NCBI GenBank assembly: GCA_002104985.1
Contig: MCGO01000119.1
Span: 1-64,000 of the forward strand
Reading direction: 5' to 3'
From: Rhizoclosmatium globosum
Lineage: Eukaryota > Chytridiomycota > Chytridiomycetes > Chytridiales > Chytriomycetaceae
DNA length: 64,000 nt
Every line of letters begins with the position of its first letter. Positions within the stretch are counted from its first letter, which is position 1. Position numbers and translations under genes: made by a program. A model generated the notes under the pieces. It ran no database searches. It saw only the letters and a program-made list of their open reading frames with translations, and was not told the DNA's origin. Positions 32,200-43,133 of this stretch are shown here, piece by piece.

Positions 32200-33695
32200 C
32201 TACTTATTTTGGTCTTCTGCATAATCTTGAGACACTCCTTGGCCTTTTTTGTAACAGAGGCCCAGGTTGACTTGAGCCAGTGCGTTCTCTTGCTCAGCAG
32301 ACTTCTGAAACCAGCGCACTGCTTCTGCATAATCTTGAGACACTCCTTGGCCTTTTTCGTAACAGAGGCCCAGGTTGACTTGAGCCAGTGCATTCTCTTG
32401 CTCAGCAGACTTTTGAAACCAGCGCACTGCTTCTGCATAATCTTGAGACACTCCTTGGCCTTTTTCGTAACAGAGGCCCAGGTTGACTTGAGCCAGTGCA
32501 TTCTCTTGCTCAGCAGACTTCTGAAACCAGCGCACTGCTTCTGCATAATCTTGAGACACTCCTTGGCCTTTTTCGTAACAGAGGCCCAGGTTGACTTGAG
32601 CCAGTGCATTCTCTTGCTCAGCAGACTTTTGAAACCAGCGCACTGCTTCTGCATAATCTTCAGATACACTTTGAGCCTTTCTGCATTCATTTTTTGCATA
32701 AAAGGCTTTTCCTGACAGTCGCTGCTTTTCATTATCTATGCTGCGTTTAAATTTTTTGATCTTAAATAATGGATATTACTTACCAAAAGCCCATGCTTCA
32801 ATATCAGAAATGATTGTCGCAAACCTCGGCCTGTTATCAGGATCTTGGTTCCAACAGTGTTCAATCAGATCCCATGAGACATCAGCTACAACATCCACAG
32901 GCCGGGAATAATTCTTTGTTCCAGACCGATCTGGACGGCTACCTTCAATAATCCAATTTGCTACAATCCACTGGTCACATAACATAGCTTCACCCTCAAA
33001 AGGCCAGTGTCGTGTGAGGATGACATACATTGACATTCCGAAACTAAAGACATCATACTTGGGGGACGGTATGTATCCTTTCTTTGTTGCTTCTGGAGCT
33101 GCAAAGAAAATGTGGCCAATTTTTGGGATATGGTTGATTGAGTAAGTTGTGTTAAGGGAAAGGCTTGTACTCCTTCCAAAGTCAGCAAGGACTGCTTTAG
33201 TGGATGTTACATCTGTACCAGTAGTTGATTTAAATGGTGCTCTTTTTCACTTGTTTAAGTGTTAAGGTAATACACACCAAGCATAATATTGTCTGGTTTT
33301 AAATCACGATGGACAACGTCTTGTGAATGTAAGTAATTCAGAGCATGTGCAGTATCAAGGAGCCACTTGTTTCGAATGGGCACTGAGACAGGTGTGTCTT
33401 CACGTATAACATCGTACACACTCTTTCCAAGGATCTCAAACACAAGCACCGGATCCTTGCTAAGTGGATCAAAGCCCTTTCCCCAGAATGTCGCAATGTT
33501 TAGATGGCGCAATTGGGCAGCCATTGTCGCCTCCTTTTCAATGGCCTTGAGCAGTTCAGGGCCAATCTTCCCAGCTGCTTTCTTGAACGTCTTGATCGCG
33601 ACTTGGCTGGTTCCATATGTTCCCTCATATACTACACTGTAGGCTCCTTCGCCGAGGATCTTGTTGCGGTCAATCGTGCATGTGAGTTGTAGCAT
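32200..33695 (-). CDS. Protein kinase with C-terminal Sel1 repeats
   Basis: Three exons: about 33286-33695, 32789-33210 and 32200-32728. The kinase domain is complete: glycine loop ILGEGAYSVVYEG, VAIKTFKK (catalytic Lys), HRDLKPDNIML, then ADFGRSTSL and the APE-like AAPEATKKGY. The last exon encodes four near-identical Sel1/TPR-like repeats of 36 residues, each containing AVRWFQKSAEQENALAQVNL and GLCYEKGQGVSQDYAE. The layout (tyrosine-kinase-like kinase plus Sel1) is expanded in several early-diverging fungi, where substrates are unknown; Sel1 repeats usually mediate protein binding. There is no signal peptide or membrane helix, so it is likely cytosolic. The acceptor before the repeats is GCAGCATAG/AT, chosen because the nearer AG would hit a stop. 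Confidence 0.8.
32219..32650. repeat. Four tandem 108-bp coding repeats (Sel1 repeats)
   Basis: Units start at 32219, 32327, 32435 and 32543 and differ from each other at only one or a few bases. A fifth, diverged partial unit begins at 32651. The near-identity at DNA level, including silent positions, points to recent amplification or ongoing homogenisation. Confidence 0.95.
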
Positions 33696-33963
33696 TTGAG
33701 ACAGAGATTAATCACATTAAGAAAGTGTTACTACTTTCGAAAGTTGACTCGATTGTATTTGATAATTTAGGTTTATTTAACTGACTGTGTGTCATGTTTG
33801 TTTGGGATATCGACCTGCACTGGTGATCAATGTCAGAGGGACCAGGCTATATTTCATAGTTCATTACGTATATTGCAAGGACATTGCAGTGATTTGATAA
33901 AATATCTTAATGTTTGAAGTTAGTCACATTTTTTCGTTCTTTTTCAACTGCCAACACATCCCG

Positions 33964-34164
33964 ATGATAGAAGATAGTGGTATAAGCAAGAAAAAGCTCG
34001 ATTCCTTAGCCAATGGCCGCACCAAGAAACTCAGAGAAGCAGAGAGGCAAACCACCGTGCTTTGGGGGTTTATTATGGTTTCGTTGACTATTGTCGTAAA
34101 CCATTATTATGAAACAAACAAAACTCAAGCTAAACGAGTCAATTCTCCTTTATGGAGTGATTAA
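33964..34164 (+). CDS. Small single-TM hypothetical protein
   Basis: A 66-residue frame from the ATG at 33964: a charged N-terminus (SKKKLDSLANGRTKKLREAE), one membrane helix (TTVLWGFIMVSLTIVVNHYY) and a short polar tail. The frame remains open to an earlier ATG at 33910, but the short form makes a more normal tail-plus-helix protein. It may be a small mitochondrial or ER membrane protein; no family recognised. The 268 bp before it are the divergent upstream region shared with the kinase-Sel1 gene. Confidence 0.45.
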   Translation: MIEDSGISKKKLDSLANGRTKKLREAERQTTVLWGFIMVSLTIVVNHYYETNKTQAKRVNSPLWSD

Positions 34165-34200
34165 GCCGAATTATTCTCTTTCTTTGTGGGTTCTCTAACC

Positions 34201-34220
34201 TCTGTCTGTCTGTCTGTCTG
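34201..34220. repeat. Tetranucleotide microsatellite (TCTG)5
   Basis: Five perfect TCTG units in non-coding DNA upstream of the Rab GDI gene. Confidence 0.9.
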
Positions 34221-34410
34221 ATTAAACCCTACTTCACAGTATTACAGATTTGTTAAGCTTAAATATCAATGTAAGAATGAAATGAGTCTGCTATGTGTAA
34301 GATGATAGATCGAACGCTTGCAATTGGATTAAGCAATAATTTATTAATTTACTCCTGTATGTTCATTTCCATTTGGCAGGTGTTGAACGAAAACTCACCC
34401 CAAAACCAAC

Positions 34411-36252
34411 ATGGTAAGGCCACCAACCCAACTCAACTCTTGCAAGGCTTCCTCCTTCTCTGTCCACTTCAAATACTGTGATCAAGACCATTGCTTTGCA
34501 GGGAAAGGGAGGAAGAGCATTGGTTGATTGAATGCACATACGCGATACCTGCTCCAACGTTTCCCCCAAGCCCTTCCTTCCTTTTCCAATCCATCACAAA
34601 AGCAGCAAATCAATCTACCAAGGAAAGGACTCCAAAGCGGCGGAAGCGCCAACCAACTCCGCCCTTAAATACACAACCAATTAAGGCCTCCCTCCTTTGA
34701 ACACTCGATTAACCTTAACCCAATTCACCTTCACCTTCACCAGGACCAGCAATACGACGTCATCATCCTCGGAACCGGTTTAACCGAGTGCATTCTCTCA
34801 GGGCTTCTCTCAGTTGAGGGAAAGAAGGTTCTCCAGATCGATCGCAACGAGTACTACGGCTCCTCAACGGCCTCGCTCCACTTGAACCAGCTTTACTCAA
34901 AGTTCAAGGGTGATGCTGCCCCAGAAGCCCTTGGAAAGGACAGAGACTACAACGTCGACTTGATCCCAAAGTTTGCCATGGCCTCTGGTACTTATCATCA
35001 CCCCACCCCCTTTTAATATCCAACCATTTCTAATACAAAGCTATTACCCACAGGTGAATTCGTCAACATCCTCTACCACACCGACGTCACCCGCTACCTC
35101 GAATTTAAGCAAATTGCCGGATCCTACGTCTACACCAACGGCCAAATCTCCAAAGTCCCAACTTCCACCACCGAGGCCGCCCTTTCCCCACTTCTCTCCC
35201 TCCTCGAGAAGCCACGCGCCAAGGCCTTTTTCGAATTCATCCAAAACTACGATTTCACAAACCCATCTACCCACGATGGCCTTGACTTGAACACGGCCAC
35301 CATGCGTGAAGTGTACGCCAAGTTTGGTCTTGAGAGCGGAACCCAGGACTTCATTGGACATGCTCTTGCTTTGGAGTTGAACGATGAGTACATTGACAAG
35401 CCTGCTCGTGCTACATATGAGAAGATTTGCTTGTACGTCAACTCATTGGCTATGTACGGAAAGTCTCCATACATTTACCCAGTCTACGGTTTGGGTGAAT
35501 TGCCACAAGGTTTTGCTCGGTAAGCCCTTTTCTTTGGTATCCTCAGCAACATATTAACAAATGCACTAGTCTCTCTGCCATCCACGGAGGAACTTACATG
35601 CTCAACAAGCCAGTCGACGAGGTCCTCTACGAGAACGGAAAGTTTGTCGGAATCAAGAGCGAAGGCGAAACCGTCAAGGCCAACCTCGTGATTGGTGACG
35701 CTTCCTACTTCCAAGACAAGGTCAAGAAGGTTGGCCAAGTCGTCAGAGTGATCTGCATCTTGAACCACCCAATCCCAGACACTGGAGACGCCGACTCTGT
35801 CCAGATTGTGATTCCACAAAACCAAATTGGACGTGCCCACGGTATAAATTCTCCTTCCCCCCAAATTCACCTCCTCCCAACCTAATACTTAATTTCCTCT
35901 CCATACAGATATCTACATCGCCTCGGTCTCCTCCTCCCACAACGTAACCCCATCCGGCCACCACATCGCCATCGTCTCAACCCTCGTCACAAACCCAACA
36001 ACCGACGCCGAATCCGAAGTCGCCGCCGGTCTCGCCCTCCTCGGCCCAATCGTTGAAAAGTTTGTCCACGTCGACGACTTGTATGAGCCACTTTCTTCCG
36101 GTGCCGACGACCAGGTCTTTATCTCAAAGAGCTACGACGCCACGTCTCACTTTGAGACTACCTGTGCGGATGTGAAGGATTTGTACAAGAGAATTACTGG
36201 TGTTGAGTTGAAGGTGGAGGGTAAGGTTGCTAAGCTTAAGGATGAAGAGTAA
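34411..36252 (+). CDS. GDI1: Rab GDP-dissociation inhibitor
   Basis: From 34744 the sequence reads [20 protein letters not shown], the dinucleotide-binding-like start of Rab GDI. It continues with the Rab-binding platform [10 protein letters not shown], the [10 protein letters not shown] segment, [20 protein letters not shown] and [13 protein letters not shown] [15 protein letters not shown]. Rab GDI extracts GDP-bound, prenylated Rab GTPases from membranes and recycles them; it is cytosolic and essential in yeast. Introns lie after MASG, FAR and GRAH. No ATG precedes QYDV in the same exon. The only good candidate is ATG/GTAAGG at 34411, making a start-codon-only first exon and a 330-bp intron. 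All frames are intact. About 445 residues, the normal length. Confidence 0.85.
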
Positions 36253-36420
36253 ATGTACTCTTTGTTTCCTTTTTTTGTTGCATACTTACAGAAGGATCCT
36301 TCGTGATTTCATTATGTTGTTCGTTCTTCCCTTCCCTTTTTTGAATAAATATGCCCATTTCTTGCTCAGTCATGGTTTCCGATAATGAAAAATGGCTAAA
36401 TTGGTTTCAAGCAAAAACAG

Positions 36421-36657
36421 ATGTCGGAGGCACACTTTCCAATTGTAGGCATCTTTGCCATTGGTCTCGTCGCTGCCGTCATTGGTTCCTTCTGCGTATA
36501 CCGATACCGGAAAGCAAAGGCAAATGCAAGGGAGAAGCGGGAAGCGAATGTTGAGTTTGGTCTGGAACTGAATGACTCACCCTCGAACGTCTATGCCAAG
36601 GAAGAACCTTCATCACATTCAAAGGATGCTACTCATCAAGGAACAAGGAAGGGCTGA
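36421..36657 (+). CDS. Small single-TM hypothetical protein
   Basis: 78 residues: MSEAHFPIVGIFAIGLVAAVIGSF forms a membrane helix near the N-terminus, followed by a basic stretch (VYRYRKAKANAREKREAN) and a polar tail. This is the shape of a small N-out, C-in membrane protein. No family recognised, and no intron needed. It lies between Rab GDI and the convergent C92-DM9 gene. Confidence 0.45.
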   Translation: MSEAHFPIVGIFAIGLVAAVIGSFCVYRYRKAKANAREKREANVEFGLELNDSPSNVYAKEEPSSHSKDATHQGTRKG

Positions 36658-36840
36658 GGTTCAAGTGGCCAGAGAAGCTTGCTGCCAAGATGCGTGCCTC
36701 AAATTGATTGAACCAACAAAGATGCATTCACCTGACATAATACCTGACTTGCAATAAATCACACAAATAGACATTTGCATAAAGAATGTATTGAATTGCA
36801 TTAAAAAGATCTTTTACTCCCTTCTCCAAACCCAACCCCC

Positions 36841-38559
36841 TCACTTGATAAGCTTCTGACACAAAACATCATACTTCTCAACAACAACCTCCTTCCCCGC
36901 AAACGCAATCCTCGCCCCCTTCTGACTCGCCGAAACAACTCCTGGCGCAAGACTCCCTTTACTCTTCCCCATCCCCAACACCCCAGCCTTCTCCCCAACA
37001 ACCCCTCTAGCAACATACAAAAAGTCCCCATTCTCTTCCATCCCCGCCTTCAAAGCACGCAGAGGAATCGCACTCCCGTTCACAGAGTCCTCCCAATACG
37101 TTCCCTCCAGAGATGCAAGGACTTCATGGCCAAAGTTGATTTTGACTTCGCGTTCGTAATAGGTGACGAAGGGACACGGCCAGTGTGCGCCGATTTTGCC
37201 GAGGTAATATGCGGACCCGATTTTTACACGGGCAATGTAGAGGGGTGTTCCGTCGAGGTCTGTGCCGACGGATTCTGCGTTAGGGGGTACACCGCCGGAC
37301 GGTGGCATTGTGACCCAGTGGTCATGGAGTGCGAGGGATTTCAGGAGTTTTTGAGCTTTTGAGGCACTGGTGTTTGTGTTGAGTTAGTTTATGGTGTCGG
37401 AAGGAGACACATGTAGAGACACAACTAGGGAAGAAAGACTTACACTGTTCCAGTGGAGACTTTGTTTCCATGCTTCAACAACGAAACCTTGTTTTCTTTA
37501 GCGTAATATACAGCCCCGAATTCAGGAACGACTTGAACTTCCAAAGGCGTAAACGTGTCCGGTTTCGCGTTTACGAAACTTGGGTGTCCGATTTCTTTGT
37601 ATATGATTGACACGAGTTCTGAACAGAATACGGTATTCTTCTTTTCTTCTTTCTGGGGAAGGTACTGGGATGCAGCTTCCCGGAATCCTTGAATCTGGTT
37701 GTACAGATTTTCTGAAGCGGATGCAATCACAGTTAAAATGTTCGTCATTGGATCTGTTTGGTGTTCTTCAGTTTCATCGATACGCCAGCTGAAAATAGCT
37801 CTCACATCCAAAATCCTTGTGCTTGTTGTAAATATCCAAAATCAAGTTTGGATTCTCCTTCAATCTCGTCTGCAAGAATTCACGCTCCTTTTCGTTGAGA
37901 GGGCAGATACCGACGTTCGATTCGCCTTCATTCACAACTGCCTCAAAGTCTCTAATTTGAGGACCTAGATGGTTCCCGTTTGGAGCTACAACATGATCGA
38001 CAGGAAGGATCTTTGAATCTATAAGTACACGAATCAGTTGGTATTTGGTCGGGGGGTGTCTTTCAAGTATCGCAACTCACAAACATAGCCAGCAACCTGT
38101 CCACTGAACACACTTTCGTAAAGGTACATCTTCCCATCTTCCATACAATCCAGAGGAAGAACAGTCTTGTCCACGAGGATCCCGGCGTGTGTCCAGAGTT
38201 CTGCCCCAATGTCAATGCCAGTCTCTCAAAACCAAGTTTGCTCTCACCAGCGAAAGGTCGGTCGATCGTGGGCACAACTTCATGAAGAGTAATTCGTTTG
38301 ATCAAGTTGGCAACGGGATCGTTTCCAGCAAAGAGAACTGCATCAAGAGGCTTCATATATGGGTTGTGTTAGTTGTACCCTACTCAATCTGAACAATATG
38401 ACAAACCTTCAACGTGTAGTCGCCAAGGGTAAGCTCGGTAAACATCTGTCCCACTTTGCTTTCACTCGCATTCTGCTTTGCCGTTTCAATGCGCTCGCCA
38501 ACGTCACTGGCTACATTCTGTGTGGCCGATTTGATGTTGTTCACCAAGTTGCTAAACAT
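36841..38559 (-). CDS. Permuted-papain (C92/YiiX-like) cysteine hydrolase fused to DM9 domain, copy A
   Basis: Six exons in one frame, about 430 residues, starting MFSNLVNNIKSATQNVAS at 38559. After a helical N-terminus, the hydrolase-like domain runs PLDAVLFAGNDPVANLIKRI, LWTHAGILVDK (candidate catalytic His) and NTVFCSELVSIIYKEIG (candidate nucleophile Cys). This is the His-then-Cys order of YiiX/YaeF permuted papain-like amidases (NlpC/P60 superfamily). The C-terminal part has two DM9 repeats (DUF3421), the first GGVPPNAESVG.DLDGTPLYIARVKIG with a GHEVLA end, and the second ending EVVVEKYDVLCQK. DM9 domains bind sugars in some animal lectins. There is no signal peptide. The combination is described under findings; substrate unknown. 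Confidence 0.72.
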
Positions 38560-38614
38560 TTGTCAGAGACTTTTTAAACGTTTCAATTTGTTATCCATAC
38601 AAAATATCCATAAA

Positions 38615-40283
38615 TCACATCTTCTGACACAACACTTGATAACTGTCCAGAGTAACCTCTTTCCCTCCATAAGCAAACCTAGCCCCCTTCCATCCATTCG
38701 CAACAGCCCCAGGAGTCATGCTCCCTTCCTTCTTACCAACACCCAAAACTCCATGACTCTCTCCAACAACCGCCCTCGCAATGCTTAAATACGTGCCATC
38801 TTCCTCAATACCCGCCTTCACAGCCATCAACGGAACTTTCCCACCATGCGCTTCCTCCCAATAAGTCCCCTCCAAAGACGCAAGCACTTCATGCCCGAAA
38901 TTTATCTGCACTTCGCGGCCAAAGTACGAGATGTGTGGGCATTCCCAGCGTTCCCCGATTTTGCCGAGAACGTATGCGGACCCGATTTTCACGCGTGCAA
39001 TGCATAGCTTTTGGCCGTCGGAGTCGTATCCGGCGGATTCGGCGTTGGGTGGGACGCCCCCGGATGGAGGCATCTTCGTCCAGTGGTTGGCGACGGCGAG
39101 AGATTTGATTAGTTTCTGAGTCTTTGTGGCACTGTAAATAGATTTAGATTGAAAAGAATATGGTATGGGTAACTCACAAGGAGCCAGTCGACAACTTGTT
39201 TCCACTCTTTAGTAGCATGACTTTATTCTCCTTCGCGTAAAAGACGTTGCTTCCGAATTCAGGGACAACTTGGACTTCAAGTGGAGTGAATGTGTCGGGG
39301 GAAACGTTGACAAAACTTGGGTGACCAATCTCTTTGTAGACGATCGAAACGAGCTCCGAGCAGAATACAGTGTTCTTCTTTGGTTCCTTCACATGAGGGA
39401 AATACTGAGAAGCTGCAGTGTTAAAAGCTTTAAGGTCATTGTAGAGACCTTCAGACGCAGAGGCAACCACCGAAAGAATATTTGTAATTGGATCTGTGTA
39501 AAAATGTCAATACGTTGTAGTTCCATGCATCAACATTACATCCAAAGTCCTTGTACTTGTTATAGATATCCAAAATCAAATTCGGATTCTCGCGAAGCCT
39601 TTGTTCCATAAACTGACGTTCTTTATCAGTCAACGGACAGATTCCCACATCGGAATCCCCTTCATCCACAACAGCATACAAATCACGAATCTGAGGACCC
39701 AAGTGATTTCCATGTGGAGGAACAACGTGATCCACAGGAAGGACCTTTGAGTCTGAAAAGAAAGAGAGCAAAAGCAAGATTCAACTCCACGTGTATCAAG
39801 CGATTTCAAACCATGTGTTGACTCACAAACATAACCAGCCACCTGTCCACTAAACACCGACTCAAAAATGTACATTTTCCCCTCTTCCATACAATCCAGA
39901 GGAAGCACAGTCTTGTCCACGAGGATCCCGGCGTGTGTCCAAAGCTCTATGGACAACCTGTCAAATAGGCAACGATCTATATCCAACTAACCATGAAACG
40001 GAGAATGCAGACGCGGTACAACTTCGTGTAGCTCGATTCTCTTGATCAAATTAGCAACTGGATCACTTCCCGCAAAGAGAACAGCATCGAGTGGCTGCCA
40101 AATCAGTATTTGTCAGTCTTGGATTGAGCGTTGAATCACACGACCCACTTTGACAACGTATTCTCCGAGTGTGAGTTCCTGAAGAGCACCAACGAAGCCA
40201 GAGGGACTTGCACCGTGTTTGGCAAAGTGCTGTTTGACTTCTTCGGCTCCCTGTTTAAGGTTGTGTACTAGATTGTTGATCAT
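38615..40283 (-). CDS. Permuted-papain (C92/YiiX-like) cysteine hydrolase fused to DM9 domain, copy B
   Basis: Tandem copy of A, 55 bp upstream of it, starting MINNLVHNLKQGAEEVKQHF. All introns are at the same sites and phases as in A. Key strings: HEVVPRLHSPFHG, LWTHAGILVDK, KVLPVDHVVPPHGNHLGPQIRDL-type segment, NTVFCSELVSIVYKEIG, then MPPSGGVPPNAESAG and REVQINFGHEVLASLEGTYW, and a second repeat ending YQVLCQKM. A and B differ at many positions scattered along the protein, while the His and Cys motifs, the conserved GDSDVGICPLT region and the DM9 core are kept. That pattern suggests both are under selection. No signal peptide or membrane helix. The last exon of B and its stop are intact. 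Confidence 0.72.
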
Positions 40284-40841
40284 TTTTAAGATTATTCATA
40301 AATCTATATTCTCTTCACTACCAGATGTCGGCCGTCTCTTGACCCATCCCACTCTTTAAGTGATGTACTCCTCTTCACTCATTTACTGTCCCACTCAAAG
40401 ATTCATACGATTCTGAATTCATACCGTAAACCAATCAACCATTCTCTGGTTAATATTAAATTCAAATTCTTCGGATGCACCATTGCCCAAGTATGTGAGT
40501 ATCCCGTCTTCTGTTGATACACCTTTATTGTTCATCTCTGAACCGTACCGCATCCAGGATTTCTTTCTCTTTTAGAATCCGGAGCCTCTCGATCGCGTTT
40601 GACGATTAAACTGTAGAGAAAGTGGACAAAGTAGATATTCTGTGATTATTTGAGACGCGAATCAACAAGGAACCAGATGCATGTTTGTGAATGATCGTGT
40701 CAGATAAACTGATAAGGAAGATATTCAAGCGTTTGAAAATTGGAGGGTAAAACGAGTCGGATACTGTTGGTGCGAATCAAATTTATTGATGAGAGAAAAG
40801 AAAGAAAGGGGAAAACGCGGCCAAAAACATAATTTGACTAT
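40284..40841. other. Intergenic region
   Basis: Upstream DNA of copy B and downstream DNA of the secreted gene at 40842. AT-rich, with no supported coding or RNA feature. Confidence 0.35.
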
Positions 40842-41582
40842 CTAGTAATTCGTCCATAAAGTTCCCCAGGACATTGCGAGTGGATACCCGGGCGGAGTAG
40901 CCACAACAAACAAGTATCCCATTAACAACCTTCCATCGTTGGCATCAAGGCACATCATATACATGTCGTTACGGCCGTACGTGTTTGAACACCATCCAGG
41001 GTTTGGACTGTTTTCATGGTAATAGCAGACATTCCCATCATTTTGGTAACTCAAGTGTGAATCCGAAGTACCAGATCCCTGTCCGACAGTCCAAATATCT
41101 CCAATTTGTAAGGTATTATAATTGAACTCGGTAATAGCTAAGTAGTCGCTTCTTACGCGCATACTAAAAAACAACCCAGGAGTATACGTGTCAATACTTT
41201 CACCGTCCCACAAATTTTGTCCACGACTTAAACATCTGTGGTTTGCACCAGTGGAGAAGTCGTTGTTGGAATAGTCCGTATTCATTAAACCAGTATGGTT
41301 TTTCGGCGCCGCTGGGTTCAGTTCAATTTCAATAGTGTCTCCGACGTTACCAAGACTCTTTGGAAGAGTGAAAGTTCGACCAGCGAGGATTTCCTTAAGC
41401 TGTTCCATTGACTTGATTATGATAATACCGTCTTTGTTGGCACCACCTTGTTTGTCTCGAACTTGAACGGAATCATGTTGCAGTTGCACCTCCTTAGCAG
41501 ACTCAGCTTGTGGAATAGCAACCGCATTGACAAGCACAGCGAAAGCAGCGAAGACAAGAATTTGAATAGGCTTCCAGTTCAT
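40842..41582 (-). CDS. Secreted lectin-like protein, copy 1
   Basis: Single exon. The start at 41582 gives a clear signal peptide (MNWKPIQILVFAAFAVLVNA) and about 246 residues; an earlier in-frame ATG at 41717 would bury it and is rejected. A charged segment (MEQLKEILAGRTFTLPKSLG) follows. The second half contains SDSHLSYQNDGNVCYYHENS, which includes the QxDxNxVxY pattern of bulb-type (mannose-binding) lectins, then NPGWCSNTYGRNDMYMMCLD. Four to five Cys in this region could form disulfides. Only one lectin motif is present rather than the usual three, so sugar binding is a hypothesis. Nearly the same protein is encoded at 42387-43133. Confidence 0.6.
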   Translation of the reverse strand: MNWKPIQILVFAAFAVLVNAVAIPQAESAKEVQLQHDSVQVRDKQGGANKDGIIIIKSMEQLKEILAGRTFTLPKSLGNVGDTIEIELNPAAPKNHTGLMNTDYSNNDFSTGANHRCLSRGQNLWDGESIDTYTPGLFFSMRVRSDYLAITEFNYNTLQIGDIWTVGQGSGTSDSHLSYQNDGNVCYYHENSPNPGWCSNTYGRNDMYMMCLDANDGRLLMGYLFVVATPPGYPLAMSWGTLWTNY

Positions 41583-42386
41583 TGGGGGCCACGAGTGTAA
41601 TTGTTTGAAACAATTTTCATTACCCCGCACTAACTTGAGCTTCTTTTTGAAGGCAGGTGGCGTCAAACGAGATGGGGCGGATGATTTAAGGGTTGTATAT
41701 TTGGAGAGTCCAGCCAAGATGAATGTAGTTTTTCAAGCAGCATGAACAAGAAAGCGCGTAAGTTTTGTTACTAAATTAGCTTTTACAGAGTTGAGAAACA
41801 GTGCTTATCCTCAATCCTAAAGCTTTTTAAACTAGATATTTGAAAACAAGTGTTATATCTCCAACGTAAATATAGGGTTGTTATTGGATTCTATGTAAAC
41901 AAATAACAGATAATGAAAAGATTTCAACGTGGCTGGGTATAATCCAACCTTCGAATTCATCGAATCTGAAAATAATTGTGGTTGTTGCACTAAAGGATAT
42001 AACAATGAAACGTCCCTACAATCCATATCTGCCCCGTGTAATTTCCTCCCAGAATTGCAATAGAAAAAAAACAGAAGAAAGAATTGTGAACAAACGAACC
42101 TACCAGGTGTTTTTGATTTTGTTCGAAACGAGCTTCGTGTGTGTATCTATGGTCTGCACTATAGAAAAAGGAATACGCTCCTCTCTAGAACAACAAACTA
42201 TTCTAGATCCATCTTAATAGTCAAGAAGGCTCAGTAAAAGTACAGCCAGCCTCTTGTTTGGCAGCAATAGATCCATTCGTTTCCATTAATGCCGTGTGTA
42301 TTCTGTCTCGCAGGTCAAAACAGTACAACTTTATAACGAGTAGACAGAAGGCGACAAGAATTAAACAACGAAAGCGCAATAAAAAT
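41583..42386. other. Spacer between the two lectin-like genes, partly duplicated
   Basis: The first 150 bp upstream of copy 1 (GGGGGCCACGAGT, ACCCCGCACTAACTTGA, GTGGCGTCAAACGAG, AAGAGTCCAGC-like text) recur upstream of copy 2, and a second match (TGAAAACAAGTGTTATATCTCC) lies farther up in both. The promoter was therefore duplicated with the gene. No other gene found. Confidence 0.6.
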
Positions 42387-43133
42387 TTAGTAATTCGACC
42401 ATCTGGTCATCCAGTACACTGGGACTGGTCCTCCGTTTAAAACAGGTGGAACATACAAACTTCCCATCAACAACCTTCCATTGAATGCGTCAAGGCACAT
42501 CAAATACATATCATTCCGGCCGTACGTGTTTGAACACCATCCAGGGTTTGGACTGTTTTCATGGTAATAACAGACATTCCCATCATTTTGGTAACTCAAG
42601 TGTGAATCCGAAGTGCCAGATCCCTGTCCAACGGTCCAAATATCCGAGTTTCGCATGTAATTATAATCAATCTCACTGACTGCCAAGTAGTCGCTTCTTA
42701 CGCGCATATAAAAGACCAAATAAGATCCAGCATCTGGATCATACGCAGTGATGCTTTCACCATCCCACAAAGTTTGTCCACGACTTAAGCATCTGTGGTT
42801 GGCACCAGTGGAGAAGTCGTTGTTGGAATTATCCGCATTCATCAAAACAGTATGGTTTTTCGGCGCCGCTGGTTTCAAGTCGATTTCAATCATATCGCCG
42901 ACTTTACCGAGGCTCTTTGGAAGAGTAAAAGTACGACCAGCGAGGATTTCCTTGAGTTGTTCCATCGACTTGATCATGGTAGCACCTTTTTTGCTGGCAG
43001 CTCCTTGTATGTCCCTTGGATAATCGCGTTGTCTTTGAATCTCCTCAGCAGACTCAGGTTGTGGGATGGCAGCTGCATGGATAAGAACAGCCAAAGCAGC
43101 GAAGACAAGAATGTGGATAGGCTTCAAGTTCAT
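42387..43133 (-). CDS. Secreted lectin-like protein, copy 2
   Basis: Single exon, 248 residues, signal peptide MNLKPIHILVFAALAVLIHA. It shares with copy 1 the stretches MEQLKEILAGRTFTLPKSLG, GANHRCLSRGQ and the whole lectin-like block IWTVGQGSGTSDSHLSYQND...NVCYYHENSPNPGWCSNTYG without a change, while the segment after the signal peptide and the last 25 residues have diverged. The uneven pattern suggests strong constraint, or gene conversion, in the lectin-like part. Likely secreted to the medium or wall; no membrane anchor. Confidence 0.6.
   Translation of the reverse strand: MNLKPIHILVFAALAVLIHAAAIPQPESAEEIQRQRDYPRDIQGAASKKGATMIKSMEQLKEILAGRTFTLPKSLGKVGDMIEIDLKPAAPKNHTVLMNADNSNNDFSTGANHRCLSRGQTLWDGESITAYDPDAGSYLVFYMRVRSDYLAVSEIDYNYMRNSDIWTVGQGSGTSDSHLSYQNDGNVCYYHENSPNPGWCSNTYGRNDMYLMCLDAFNGRLLMGSLYVPPVLNGGPVPVYWMTRWSNY

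Noticed and set aside
32219..32650. Regular repeat array, considered as CRISPR
   Set aside because: The units are contiguous 108-bp coding repeats with no spacers, in a eukaryotic gene.
32182..32715. Long plus-strand open frame with repeats
   Set aside because: It is the antisense of the Sel1 repeat array. The minus-strand frame gives true Sel1 repeats joined to a complete kinase domain.
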